DNA of 64,000 nt, taken from an uncultured Bacilli bacterium (GTDB taxonomy: Bacteria; Bacillota_I; Bacilli_A; RF39; UBA660). Shown here in pieces: positions 35,616 through 43,330 of the stretch. The notes below the pieces were generated by a model. That model was not told where the DNA came from. It worked only from the letters and a program-made list of their open reading frames with translations, and did no database searches. The stretch spans positions 62,001 to 126,000 of the forward strand of contig CAKOOH010000001.1 of NCBI GenBank assembly GCA_934098485.1, read 5' to 3'. Position 1 is the first letter of the stretch; each line of letters starts with the position of its first letter. Made by a program: the position numbers and the translations under genes.

Positions 35616-35744
35616 AAACACCTCCATATGTATTAATCACTCTAAAAAATATCAAGCTTTTATAAAGAATTATTATAAAATCCAATAGTTTTCTAGGAAA
35701 AAAACGACAATTAATGATATAATTAATATGGGAGGATAAGGGAA

Positions 35745-36980
35745 ATGGAACTAATAAACAACGTGAATAATTTAGATGGAAAAAATTGGCTTAGAAATGC
35801 AATTAATTTTTATGAATTAAAAACATTTGATTTAGAAGAAATACAAAAGAAGTTCTATGACCTTTGTTATAAAAAAAGAACTTCAGGAAAAACATTTTTA
35901 ATTAATAGTGAATATAAGATTTTAAATTATGATTTCACTTTTCAATATATTCATCATTTTGAAGAGTTAAAAAAAACATTTGATATAATAATAAATTCTT
36001 CATATAATTCTTATCATGCAATTTTAGTGGATGATGAATTAGATAACAATATTTTAATTTCAAAATCTATAACTGAATATGTAGAAAATTCTGGATTAGA
36101 ATATAGAGGAAAGATAATTGTTAATTTCAAAGAAGAAAATATAACAAAAAAGGTTTTCTTAATACTTAATAGATTATCAGAGGTTAAACAAATAAAGTTA
36201 AAAAAACATGAAATCAACCACGAAAAGAAATCTGAATATGTTATATCAAGTAAAAGTAAAATTGATAAAATTGGATTAAAGCATCCTGCACCATATAGCT
36301 ACAATGATATAGAATCGCTAATTGAAAAAGAAAATATACATGATAAGGTAATTTTGGATCCATTCTTAGGAATTGGTTCAACAATCATTGGAACTTATAA
36401 AACTAATTACAATATAGGGATTGAACTTAATAAAGAATATGTTGAGTTAATAAAAGAAAGAATTAAATTTTTAAATATCAGTGATTTAGATGATAGTAAA
36501 TATAAAATAATTAATGGTAATTCTTCAAAAGAAATAAAAAAGATAGATCAAAATATTGATGTTGTTATTACATCACCACCATACTTCAATATTTTAAAAA
36601 ATAAAAGTAAAGGTGTAAGACATGATAAAAGTCAAACAAGACAGGGGGTTGAATATTATAGTGAGTTAAAAGATGATATTGGGAATTTAGATGAATATGA
36701 TGATTACTTAAAGGCAATGGAAAAAATATTCAAAGAGTCATTTAATAAAATGAATAATGGCGGAAAGTTTTATTTAATAATTAGTGATTTTACAATAAAT
36801 AAGAAAGAAACTGATATTCATTCTGATATGATCCTTTTAATGAATAAAGTAGGATTTACATATAATGGTACTTCATATATCTTGCAAAATCAAAAAGCAA
36901 TATATCCTTTTGGATATCCATATAAAATTGTATTAAATCATATTTTTCAATATATAATTGTTTTTGAAAAGAGGTGGTAG
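35745..36980 (+). CDS. DNA methyltransferase with SPPY motif (N4-cytosine/N6-adenine type)
   Basis: 411 aa. Residues 1-190 are unassigned and may hold DNA recognition. The SAM-binding motif DPFLGIGST (about 209-217) with GIELNKEY precedes the catalytic TSPPYFN (near 277). SPPY favours N4-cytosine or beta-type N6-adenine methylation. A conserved tail FKESFNKMNNGGKFYLIISDF follows. ATG after GGGAGGAT with TATAAT upstream at about 35716. It overlaps by 7 nt the next methyltransferase gene, so it is the first gene of a four-gene cassette. Confidence 0.82.
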   Translation: MELINNVNNLDGKNWLRNAINFYELKTFDLEEIQKKFYDLCYKKRTSGKTFLINSEYKILNYDFTFQYIHHFEELKKTFDIIINSSYNSYHAILVDDELDNNILISKSITEYVENSGLEYRGKIIVNFKEENITKKVFLILNRLSEVKQIKLKKHEINHEKKSEYVISSKSKIDKIGLKHPAPYSYNDIESLIEKENIHDKVILDPFLGIGSTIIGTYKTNYNIGIELNKEYVELIKERIKFLNISDLDDSKYKIINGNSSKEIKKIDQNIDVVITSPPYFNILKNKSKGVRHDKSQTRQGVEYYSELKDDIGNLDEYDDYLKAMEKIFKESFNKMNNGGKFYLIISDFTINKKETDIHSDMILLMNKVGFTYNGTSYILQNQKAIYPFGYPYKIVLNHIFQYIIVFEKRW

Positions 36981-38245
36981 TAATGAATAAACAAAGTAAA
37001 GACTATAAAGCTAGAAAGAAAATTGGACAGTTTTTTACTGAAATCAAATTGGCTGAAAAACTAATTGAAATGTTTGAATTGGATTTTAACAATAAGGTTA
37101 TAGTTGAACCATCATGTGGGGATGGTGTATTTATTAAACAAATTATAAAAAAATCACCATTATTCAAAAATATCATTGGAATTGATATAGATAAAAAGGC
37201 ACTTAGTAAATTATCTGGATTAAGTGATAATATTGAATTAAAAAATAAAGATTTTCTAAAATTAAAATTCTCTAATGTTGATGTTGTGATTGGTAATCCG
37301 CCATTTAATTTAAAAGTCGATGACTTTGTTGATTCAACTGAAGCTTTTATTTCAAAAGGAATTGATATTTTAAAACCTGGAGGCGAATTAATATTAATAA
37401 TTCCGAATACTGTTCTTAGAAGTCAAAAATATCAAAAACTAAGAACAAAAATTTTAGATGAAACAAAAATTATAGGCATTGTAGATACAAGAGGACATGA
37501 GTTCCTGGGAGCTGATGTTGAAACGGTTGCAATATATTTGAAAAAAGAAAAAATAAGTGCACAAGAATATTACTATATTTCCAATGGCCAAAAGAGAAAT
37601 ATTGTTTTAGAAAGAAATATAAGAGATACAATTTTATTGTATAATCGAAATTACTATAACATTATAAATAGTAAAATATTAGGTTGTAATTTGGAAGAAT
37701 TATTCTATGTTAGAAGAGGTAATTGCAAGGCAAATGGGTTAAAAGGAAGAGATCTAGATTTTTACAATGATATTTATTATATGCCAGACGGTAATAGTGT
37801 ATTTATAGCTATACAAAATATAGCGTATAGATTGACTGCAAATGTAGTTAGAGGAGATCTTGACAAAATTTCTGATACTATAACAATGCTAATTCCAAAA
37901 AAGAATATGACAATTTTAGAAATGAAGTATATTGCAAATTATTTAAATTCATCAGTTGCTTATTACAATTTGCATATAAATTGTTTAAATAATAGCAGGT
38001 TAACTATACATATGGATAAATATTATATTGATGATATCAAAATACCAAGTTGTGATAATAAAGTATTGGATCATATGAGCAATATATTAAAAGGTCACGA
38101 GAGAAAACAAGATATTATTAATATTAGAAATGACTTCTTTTATAATACGTTTTCGTTGGATTTAGAAGTAATAAATGAAATAGAAAAATTTTGGAAGGCT
38201 CCAAAATATAAACTAAAAGAAGGAAGTATGGGGTATGAATGTTGA
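36974..38245 (+). CDS. N6-adenine DNA methyltransferase, gamma-type (Eco57I/TaqI-like)
   Basis: 423 aa. N-terminal RKKIGQFFTEIKLAEKLIE, SAM motif EPSCGDGVFI near 45, GIDIDKKAL, then catalytic NPPFNL near 112. LKPGGELILIIPN follows. The C-terminal half (about 230-423) looks like a target-recognition domain (FYVRRGNCKANGL, SSVAYYNLHINCLNNSRLT). TGA stop. It overlaps the upstream methylase gene by 7 nt and the downstream nuclease gene by 11 nt. Two different methyltransferases in one operon are typical of systems that modify the two strands of an asymmetric site. Confidence 0.87.
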   Translation: MVVMNKQSKDYKARKKIGQFFTEIKLAEKLIEMFELDFNNKVIVEPSCGDGVFIKQIIKKSPLFKNIIGIDIDKKALSKLSGLSDNIELKNKDFLKLKFSNVDVVIGNPPFNLKVDDFVDSTEAFISKGIDILKPGGELILIIPNTVLRSQKYQKLRTKILDETKIIGIVDTRGHEFLGADVETVAIYLKKEKISAQEYYYISNGQKRNIVLERNIRDTILLYNRNYYNIINSKILGCNLEELFYVRRGNCKANGLKGRDLDFYNDIYYMPDGNSVFIAIQNIAYRLTANVVRGDLDKISDTITMLIPKKNMTILEMKYIANYLNSSVAYYNLHINCLNNSRLTIHMDKYYIDDIKIPSCDNKVLDHMSNILKGHERKQDIINIRNDFFYNTFSLDLEVINEIEKFWKAPKYKLKEGSMGYEC

Positions 38246-38729
38246 AAATGTTGTAAACTATGAAAATGAAATTGCAATGTATCCAGATATAATGGAGAGT
38301 ATTAAGTTTTATATGGATTTATTTGGATATGAATGTAAGGTATTTGAAACTTGGCATGAGTTTAAGCCTGAATTGCGTGAGAGATTTCAAAGAGAAATAG
38401 ATATATTAGGTGATTTTGGTAAGCCAGATATTACGGTCTTATATAGAAAATCAAGTGATGAAGATGATAAAGTGTTAATAATAGAAGCTAAATTGAATAG
38501 TGTTGTTATGAAAGATATAGCTCAAGCAAAAATGTATGGTGATATCTTTAAGGCAGATAAGGTCTTTTTAGTTGCTCCTTATGAATTAAGGAGAATGATT
38601 GAACAATACTATTATGTAAATAAAAATATTTTTAGATATGATGGCGATAAAGAAATTAAATATGTAAGGCTTTCTGATTGTAATCTACTTATACAACAAT
38701 CAATCCCATCGGGAGGTGAGTTGTTTTGA
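38235..38729 (+). CDS. PD-(D/E)XK-like nuclease, restriction endonuclease candidate
   Basis: 164 aa. The core reads FGKPDITVLY (PD), then VLIIEAKLNS (E-x-K) and DIAQAKMYGDIF (Q), a clear PD-(D/E)XK arrangement on a compact domain without a large recognition region. It overlaps the methylase by 11 nt and the next gene by 4 nt (TTGA). It is probably the cutting subunit of the cassette. Its small size suggests it relies on a partner for DNA recognition, either methyltransferase 2 or the next protein. Confidence 0.75.
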   Translation: MNVENVVNYENEIAMYPDIMESIKFYMDLFGYECKVFETWHEFKPELRERFQREIDILGDFGKPDITVLYRKSSDEDDKVLIIEAKLNSVVMKDIAQAKMYGDIFKADKVFLVAPYELRRMIEQYYYVNKNIFRYDGDKEIKYVRLSDCNLLIQQSIPSGGELF

Positions 38730-39730
38730 TAACTGCAAATGAATCGTATTTATTAGGAATCCTATTTGGTAAGGGTTCTATTATTGTTACTGATAATGGT
38801 AATGTAGTGTTAAATTTTAGGGTTAAATTTAGAAGACCTACTGATGGATCTTTGAGAACTGATAATATTCATACTCAAAGTGAAGAAAGAGCATATGTAG
38901 AAACATTAAAATCAAAACTATCTAATGACTTTTCTGAAATAATTTATTTACTAAGAGATACATGGAACATTAATTCAAAGATAGATCTTCCTAATTCATA
39001 TAGTTTAGATGATTGGAAAATGAAAGAAATACTTATATCAACCGAAGAAATACCATGTGATTATCAAAGATTATGTGAATTGCTTAATGTTGGATACTTA
39101 GAAAATAATGTATTAAAAAAATTTCCTTTTCATCTAAATTTAGAAAATAATAAAATGAATGCGTTGTCTTTTTTACAGGGAATATGTGATTCTTGTTCGC
39201 TTGTTCCAAATGAAGCATCAAGTAGCTATGGAGGAGATGGAGATTCTAGAATTCAACTTGAACCATCTCAAGAAAGATGGGAAATACCTATTGGGATTTG
39301 TAGGGTATTTCAAGTTGGATTATCAATACCTGTAAATAACATAAATTGGGGCCATCCGCAAATTAGAGGCATGGATGTGTGGAGAGGCCAAAATCACCAA
39401 TTTAGAGTTAGTTTAAAAAATATTCCTCCACAAATTGAATTATACAGATTATCATATAAAAGAGAAGAATATCGTAATTTATATGCTAGAAGAAATACAT
39501 CTTATGAAGAAGCAGATTTATGCCCAGTTAGTAAGAGAGTAAAAGAGGGAGAAGTAATTCACGTATATAGAACATCAAATCCTGAGATTGATAATGATTT
39601 ATTGGATGAAAGAATTAGAGGTATTAGCATAGATGTATCACAAAGAAAGAGCCTTATAGTATGTAAGCTATTAGGGTGTACTCAGTGCCAAGACTATTTT
39701 GATGTTGAAATTGATAAAAATGATAATTAA
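38726..39730 (+). CDS. LAGLIDADG-like protein in a restriction-modification cassette
   Basis: 334 aa from TTG 38726, overlapping the nuclease stop. Two segments resemble LAGLIDADG helices of homing endonucleases: YLLGILFGKGSI (8-19) and FLQGICDSCSLV (about 148-159). Each is followed by beta-rich sequence (QFRVSLKNIPPQIEL late), but the acidic active-site residues are replaced (G/K and C/S). It may be a DNA-recognition subunit that lost cleavage. Tightly coupled genes upstream make it the fourth member of the system. The family identity is an inference from motif shape; no RM system with this composition is known to me. Confidence 0.5.
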   Translation: MITANESYLLGILFGKGSIIVTDNGNVVLNFRVKFRRPTDGSLRTDNIHTQSEERAYVETLKSKLSNDFSEIIYLLRDTWNINSKIDLPNSYSLDDWKMKEILISTEEIPCDYQRLCELLNVGYLENNVLKKFPFHLNLENNKMNALSFLQGICDSCSLVPNEASSSYGGDGDSRIQLEPSQERWEIPIGICRVFQVGLSIPVNNINWGHPQIRGMDVWRGQNHQFRVSLKNIPPQIELYRLSYKREEYRNLYARRNTSYEEADLCPVSKRVKEGEVIHVYRTSNPEIDNDLLDERIRGISIDVSQRKSLIVCKLLGCTQCQDYFDVEIDKNDN

Positions 39731-39738
39731 AATAATTT

Positions 39739-39767
39739 GCTTAGATTTTGATAATCTAGGCTTTTTT
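39739..39767 (+). terminator. Terminator of the restriction-modification cassette
   Basis: GCTTAGATT (39739-39747) pairs with AATCTAGGC (39753-39761), one G-U included, followed by six T. A new TATAAT box is at 39774-39779 for the next gene. Confidence 0.8.
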
Positions 39768-39805
39768 AGTGATATAATATATAACTAATAAATGAGGTGA
39801 CTAAA

Positions 39806-40393
39806 ATGAAAGAATCAAGAATCATTATAATTATTTCAATTGCTATGCTGATAGCACTAATTCCTTTATTATACGTTTTGCAATTGTGTGGAATAAGTAG
39901 TGAATTGAGTATAAATATAATTACCAATTTAGGATGTGGGATTATAGTTGGTTTAGTTACAGCCATATGTCAGTATTTTATGGCAAAAAGTCGTATTATA
40001 AATACAGTGTACGGTCTATATTTTGAATTATATACTACTTATTATTCTGTTAAAAATAAAGAATTTTTCCATCATATTAATACTATTGCATTATTTAAAA
40101 AACTTACTGGATTATCCACCGAAATCAAGAATACATTGTCAGAATATCATGGCTTTTTTAAAGAAAAGGAATCTATGTATACGAAAATTAATCCACAGAT
40201 CAATATAGGTGAAAATTATAAAGCTGAAAAAATAATTAAAACTATTATTAAATGGTTTAATGAGAAAGCATTTGATGAAAGTGTTGAACCATTTATAAAT
40301 GAAGTAGAGAATATATTAAAAAGTATTGATGAAAAAAGATTTAAAGAAGATAAAGAACAAATGATAAAAATGTTTAATTATATATGGAAATAG
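39806..40393 (+). CDS. Two-helix membrane protein with cytoplasmic helical domain, unknown
   Basis: 195 aa from ATG 39806 (GAGG at 39794-39797 fits it better than GTG 39797). Two N-terminal membrane helices (about 5-25 and 33-55) followed by a charged alpha-helical domain of about 140 aa. This resembles membrane effectors or accessory proteins of defence islands, but there is no sequence signature. It has its own promoter and is the last gene inside element 3. Confidence 0.6.
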   Translation: MKESRIIIIISIAMLIALIPLLYVLQLCGISSELSINIITNLGCGIIVGLVTAICQYFMAKSRIINTVYGLYFELYTTYYSVKNKEFFHHINTIALFKKLTGLSTEIKNTLSEYHGFFKEKESMYTKINPQINIGENYKAEKIIKTIIKWFNEKAFDESVEPFINEVENILKSIDEKRFKEDKEQMIKMFNYIWK

Positions 40394-40398
40394 TTATT

Positions 40399-40417
40399 TC
40401 GGGAACAAATGGGGAAC
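40399..40417. repeat. Right arm-type repeats of element 3
   Basis: TCGGGAAC (40399-40406) and TGGGGAAC (40410-40417), 11-bp spacing, matching the TTGGGAAC pair at 30973/30984. Confidence 0.6.
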
Positions 40418-40523
40418 AATTACATAGGGCAAGATAGATAAAATAGGACTATTTACGAAAAATATAGCAAATGATAAGTCAATAATAATGAAAAATATGA
40501 CAAAAAAATAGGGTATAATTTTT

Positions 40524-40562
40524 CCCCTCCTGAAGAGAGCATCTAACCGTGCTCTTATTTTT
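40524..40562 (+). other. Attachment core and terminator at the right end of element 3
   Basis: CCCCTCCTGAAGAG (40524-40537) is a variant of the core. It is followed by a hairpin, AGAGCA (40536-40541) with TGCTCT (40550-40555), and TATTTTT. It is nearly the same hairpin as at 29355, loop CTAACCG included. The rest of 40394-40796 contains only arm repeats and no recognisable gene. Confidence 0.6.
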
Positions 40563-40610
40563 GTGCCTATTTTATAAGGAATTGTGAGGTATCAAGTTTG
40601 CTAAAATAAT

Positions 40611-40629
40611 TTAGGTACAATTTAGGTAC
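40611..40629. repeat. Left arm-type repeats of a remnant element 4
   Basis: TTAGGTAC at 40611-40618 and 40622-40629, the E1-type sequence at 11-bp spacing. No matching right-end pair was found before 41.3 kb, so only the left end of a fourth element seems to remain. Confidence 0.5.
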
Positions 40630-40796
40630 AAAAAAATTTGATTTAAGTATAGTTCATTGCATAAAAGTGATGAAAATGGCAAAAAAATCTTTTGTAAAAA
40701 TATGTTGTTATTCTTTGCAAGTTATTTGGAAGTTCCACATGGTGAAGGAGATTTTTCACTTCTTATTAAGAACTTAGTAAAAATGATTGTACTACT

Positions 40797-41093
40797 ATGC
40801 GATCGGATGACAAAGAAAAATTTTATGCGGTTTTAAAGGCACTTGTGGTAAAACCACTAGTAGATATTTCGAGAGCTAAAGGTATTATTCCAGGACTAGA
40901 TGTACAATATAGTAGTGCTAAAAATACAAATTGCTTTAAATTAACTTGGGATTATGAAGATAGTGATGGCATTAGAGTATACACTACTGATTTAATAGAT
41001 TCTACCGTATATGATTATGAAGGTGGCATTTATGCTGGTGCTGATTTATCTTTTGAACTTATAATCAAGACAAAAAAGTATGAAAATTTTTAA
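40797..41093 (+). CDS. Short reading frame of unknown function, possibly a remnant
   Basis: 98 aa, frame open back to a stop at 40767-40769. ATG 40797 lacks a ribosome-binding site. The sequence (KPLVDISRAKGIIPGLDVQY, then FKLTWDYEDSDGIRVYTTDL) looks like a genuine protein but is unrecognised. The region upstream (40640-40796) has protein-like stretches in another frame, so the gene may have lost its 5' part when element 4 decayed. Confidence 0.4.
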   Translation: MRSDDKEKFYAVLKALVVKPLVDISRAKGIIPGLDVQYSSAKNTNCFKLTWDYEDSDGIRVYTTDLIDSTVYDYEGGIYAGADLSFELIIKTKKYENF

Positions 41094-41133
41094 AGAAGTT
41101 CTTCCAGGGGGACTTACAAAATAAACTAATGAT

Positions 41134-41178
41134 AAACCTTGTTTTAAGTAAATCAATAATACTTTGAACAGGGTTTTT
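41134..41178 (+). terminator. Intrinsic terminator candidate
   Basis: AAACCTTGTT (41134-41143) pairs with AACAGGGTTT (41167-41176), one G-U pair, followed by TT. It has a large loop of 23 nt. It separates the accessory region from the core genes on the right. Confidence 0.55.
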
Positions 41179-41280
41179 CTTTGCTTTAAACTAATTGTTT
41201 AATTAATTAAACTTAATATATGTAGGTAGTTTTTATAATTTATGATAGTTTATTTTCAGAGAAAGGAGATTAAAAAATTT

Positions 41281-41994
41281 ATGAAAAAGAATATAGGATT
41301 AATGATGGGAGTACTAGTATTTTTGGTATTAATAGGATTAATTTGCGCTTTACTTTATAAAGATAACAATAAATATATAGAACAAGAACTTCCAAAACCA
41401 GAACTATCGGAAGGTTTAAGGGGTAAATACGGAATTGACAAAAATATTAATGAGGCAACTATTGATAATTATTTAAATCGATCAGATACGGTTTATCGTG
41501 ATGTGCGTATGCTTGTTGATACAGCAACTTGGGAAAATAAAGGTGGAGACAGATATTTAACTGGATATATTAAAGGATTTGAAGTAATTCCTTCACCATA
41601 TTTGGCAAGTTATACTGATGCTTACATCAAGCAAAAAGAAAAGGAAAATGTTAGTGGTTTATATACAGGCGATACTTTATTTACCTTAAATGATGATGGA
41701 AGTTATACTGCCAATTATGAAGAATCCATGGATATTTTAGAAGCGGTTTTCCCTAAGGATAAGAATATTTTTATTATATGTGGAGCTGGCGGGTATGCAG
41801 GTCAAGTTAAAGAAATGTTAGTTTCACTAGGCTGGGATGAAAATAAAGTTAGAGATATTGGTGGTTACTGGTATTATAAGGGACAAAATTCTATTCAAGT
41901 AAAAGAAATAAAAAATGGAAAAGATTATTATAATTTTAGTAAAGTTCCTTATTACAATATAGATTTTAAATCACTACATAAAGTAAACAAATGA
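41281..41994 (+). CDS. Membrane-anchored rhodanese-like protein
   Basis: 237 aa from ATG 41281. An in-frame ATG 41242 would place MIVYFQRKEIKKF ahead of the signal anchor; AAAGGAG at 41261-41267 lies nearer, but 13 nt from, ATG 41281. Membrane anchor at about 6-26. A rhodanese fold follows: YRDVRMLVDTATWENKGGDRYLTGYI and the active-site loop IICGAGGYAG with the persulfide Cys, then GWDENKVRDIGGYWYYKG. It faces outside, so it may handle sulfur or thiol redox chemistry with the thioredoxin-like lipoprotein encoded by the next gene (ATGA overlap). Confidence 0.75.
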   Translation: MKKNIGLMMGVLVFLVLIGLICALLYKDNNKYIEQELPKPELSEGLRGKYGIDKNINEATIDNYLNRSDTVYRDVRMLVDTATWENKGGDRYLTGYIKGFEVIPSPYLASYTDAYIKQKEKENVSGLYTGDTLFTLNDDGSYTANYEESMDILEAVFPKDKNIFIICGAGGYAGQVKEMLVSLGWDENKVRDIGGYWYYKGQNSIQVKEIKNGKDYYNFSKVPYYNIDFKSLHKVNK

Positions 41995-42428
41995 AAAAAA
42001 TAGTTTTAATTTTACTAGCAATTTTTACATTAATGGGATGTAGTAATAAGGAAAATAAATTTTATTTAGATGATGAATATTATGGTAATGGCAAACTGTT
42101 AAGTATAAAAGCTGAGGATATTAACTCTTTAGAAGATAAAACTTATATTGTTTTCATTTATAATAACTATTGTAATTTACCAATACCATGTGAAGATATT
42201 TTTAAGGAAGTGGCAAAAGATAATGATTTGATTTTTTATACTTTGTCATATGAAGAAATGCAAAATACTTTTTTCAAAGAAAAAATTCAATATGCTCCTT
42301 CAGTTGTGATAGTGCATAAAGGAGAAATTATTGACTATTTAGATGCTAATAGCGACGATGATTATGATAAATACCAGGATAAAAAGGCATTTCTAAACTG
42401 GCTTAAAAACTATATTTATTTGAAATAA
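41991..42428 (+). CDS. Thioredoxin-like lipoprotein
   Basis: 145 aa. Lipobox LMGC (Cys17) after a basic N-terminus, so probably anchored outside. A thioredoxin-like fold is suggested by TYIVFIYNNYCNLPIPC and a cis-Pro-like APSVVIVHKGEIIDYL. The redox motif is CNLPIPC and not CxxC, so catalysis is uncertain. It overlaps the rhodanese gene by 4 nt; the two are one operon. Confidence 0.65.
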   Translation: MKKIVLILLAIFTLMGCSNKENKFYLDDEYYGNGKLLSIKAEDINSLEDKTYIVFIYNNYCNLPIPCEDIFKEVAKDNDLIFYTLSYEEMQNTFFKEKIQYAPSVVIVHKGEIIDYLDANSDDDYDKYQDKKAFLNWLKNYIYLK

Positions 42429-42440
42429 AAAAATATTTAA

Positions 42441-42471
42441 AGATGTAAACGTTAAAAAGTTTACATTTTTT
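42441..42471 (+). terminator. Intrinsic terminator
   Basis: ATGTAAAC (42443-42450) pairs with GTTTACAT (42459-42466), followed by TTTTT. It ends the rhodanese/thioredoxin-like operon. Confidence 0.8.
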
Positions 42472-42509
42472 ATATGTATTCTTTTCTTTTTAGAATTTCT
42501 ATTTGGTTA

Positions 42510-42538
42510 TTGATTTTAATTTTAGATAAAAGTATAAT
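42510..42538 (+). promoter_or_regulatory. Promoter with -10 box six bases before the start codon
   Basis: TTGATT (42510-42515), 17 bp, TATAAT (42533-42538). The ATG of the next gene is at 42545, where transcription should begin, so a leaderless mRNA is predicted. Confidence 0.6.
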
Positions 42539-42544
42539 GAAATT

Positions 42545-42718
42545 ATGAAAAATAAAGAACTAAAAAAAGTAATTAAAGAATTAGTATTTGATATCATTTT
42601 TGTGTTATTTTTAATAATATTATCTTTTTATGTTTCTAAAAAAATTTACGGAAATATAAATGAAATAAATAATAATTTAGGAGAAGATAATGTTATAAAT
42701 AATGATTTAAATAAATAA
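42545..42718 (+). CDS. Small single-pass membrane protein
   Basis: 57 aa, not long enough for most gene finders: MKNKELKKVIKELVFDIIFV, a hydrophobic helix to about residue 32 and an Asn-rich tail. It has no Shine-Dalgarno sequence but a good promoter ending six bases before ATG. It converges on the TetR gene, the two ending at adjacent bases. Function unknown. Confidence 0.5.
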   Translation: MKNKELKKVIKELVFDIIFVLFLIILSFYVSKKIYGNINEINNNLGEDNVINNDLNK

Positions 42719-43231
42719 TTAATTGTTATTTTCAGGAAACAATCTTTCATAGAAAATGGTAGCAAGAGTTTCCGGACTTTCTTTGGCACCATTTAAAATC
42801 CACATTTTACTAGCGTTATATATAGCGCCACTTAAAATATATAAACGATACTTTTGAGTTATATCGTTTTTATTATTAGGATAAAAAGCAGTCATATATT
42901 CATTTAATTTATTTTGGATTATACTGGATAGATTAGATTTTTCTAAAACGATAAATAAATCCTTATTATTATAAAAAAAATTAAATGCAAATAAGAAACG
43001 ATCATAGATATCTTTTTCTTCAATGTTACTTTGTAAATATTCTTCTTTAAGTTCTTCAAAATAATCCTTTAAAATATCTTCTTTATATGTATAATTACGA
43101 TAATAAGCCATTCTAGAGACACCAGCTTTTTCAGTAATTTCCGTAATTGTGATATCTTTAAAATTTTTTTCATTCATAAGAATTAATAAAGAATCTTTTA
43201 TGCATTTTTTAATAAATTTATTTCCTTTCAA
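42719..43231 (-). CDS. TetR/AcrR family transcriptional regulator
   Basis: 170 aa from TTG 43231 (AAGGAGG 8 nt upstream). N-terminal DNA-binding domain: DITITEITEKAGVSRMAYYRNYTYKEDIL, a standard TetR helix-turn-helix. The C-terminal ligand domain is divergent. It is transcribed away from the acyl-CoA synthetase gene, with a perfect palindrome between, so it probably represses that gene and itself and may sense a fatty acid or CoA ester; the ligand is inference. Confidence 0.9.
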   Translation of the reverse strand: MKGNKFIKKCIKDSLLILMNEKNFKDITITEITEKAGVSRMAYYRNYTYKEDILKDYFEELKEEYLQSNIEEKDIYDRFLFAFNFFYNNKDLFIVLEKSNLSSIIQNKLNEYMTAFYPNNKNDITQKYRLYILSGAIYNASKMWILNGAKESPETLATIFYERLFPENNN

Positions 43232-43288
43232 ACAAAAAACCTCCTTTTGTAACTTTTTTATAAAGTATCTTTTTAAATTATTTAAACT

Positions 43289-43306
43289 ATGTTACAATTG
43301 TAACAT
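43289..43306. promoter_or_regulatory. Palindromic operator between tetR and the acyl-CoA synthetase gene
   Basis: ATGTTACAATTGTAACAT, a perfect 18-bp palindrome 25 bp before ATG 43331 and 58 bp before the regulator start. A half-like copy TTGTAAC occurs at about 43246, near the regulator start. Confidence 0.8.
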
Positions 43307-43330
43307 ACAATGTGAAAGAAAGGTATATTT

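Noticed and set aside
41104..41111. CAGGGGGA at 41104 as an inverted attachment core
   Set aside because: It matches the reverse complement of CCCCCTG, but no arm repeats or terminator accompany it, and its orientation is opposite to all other cores.
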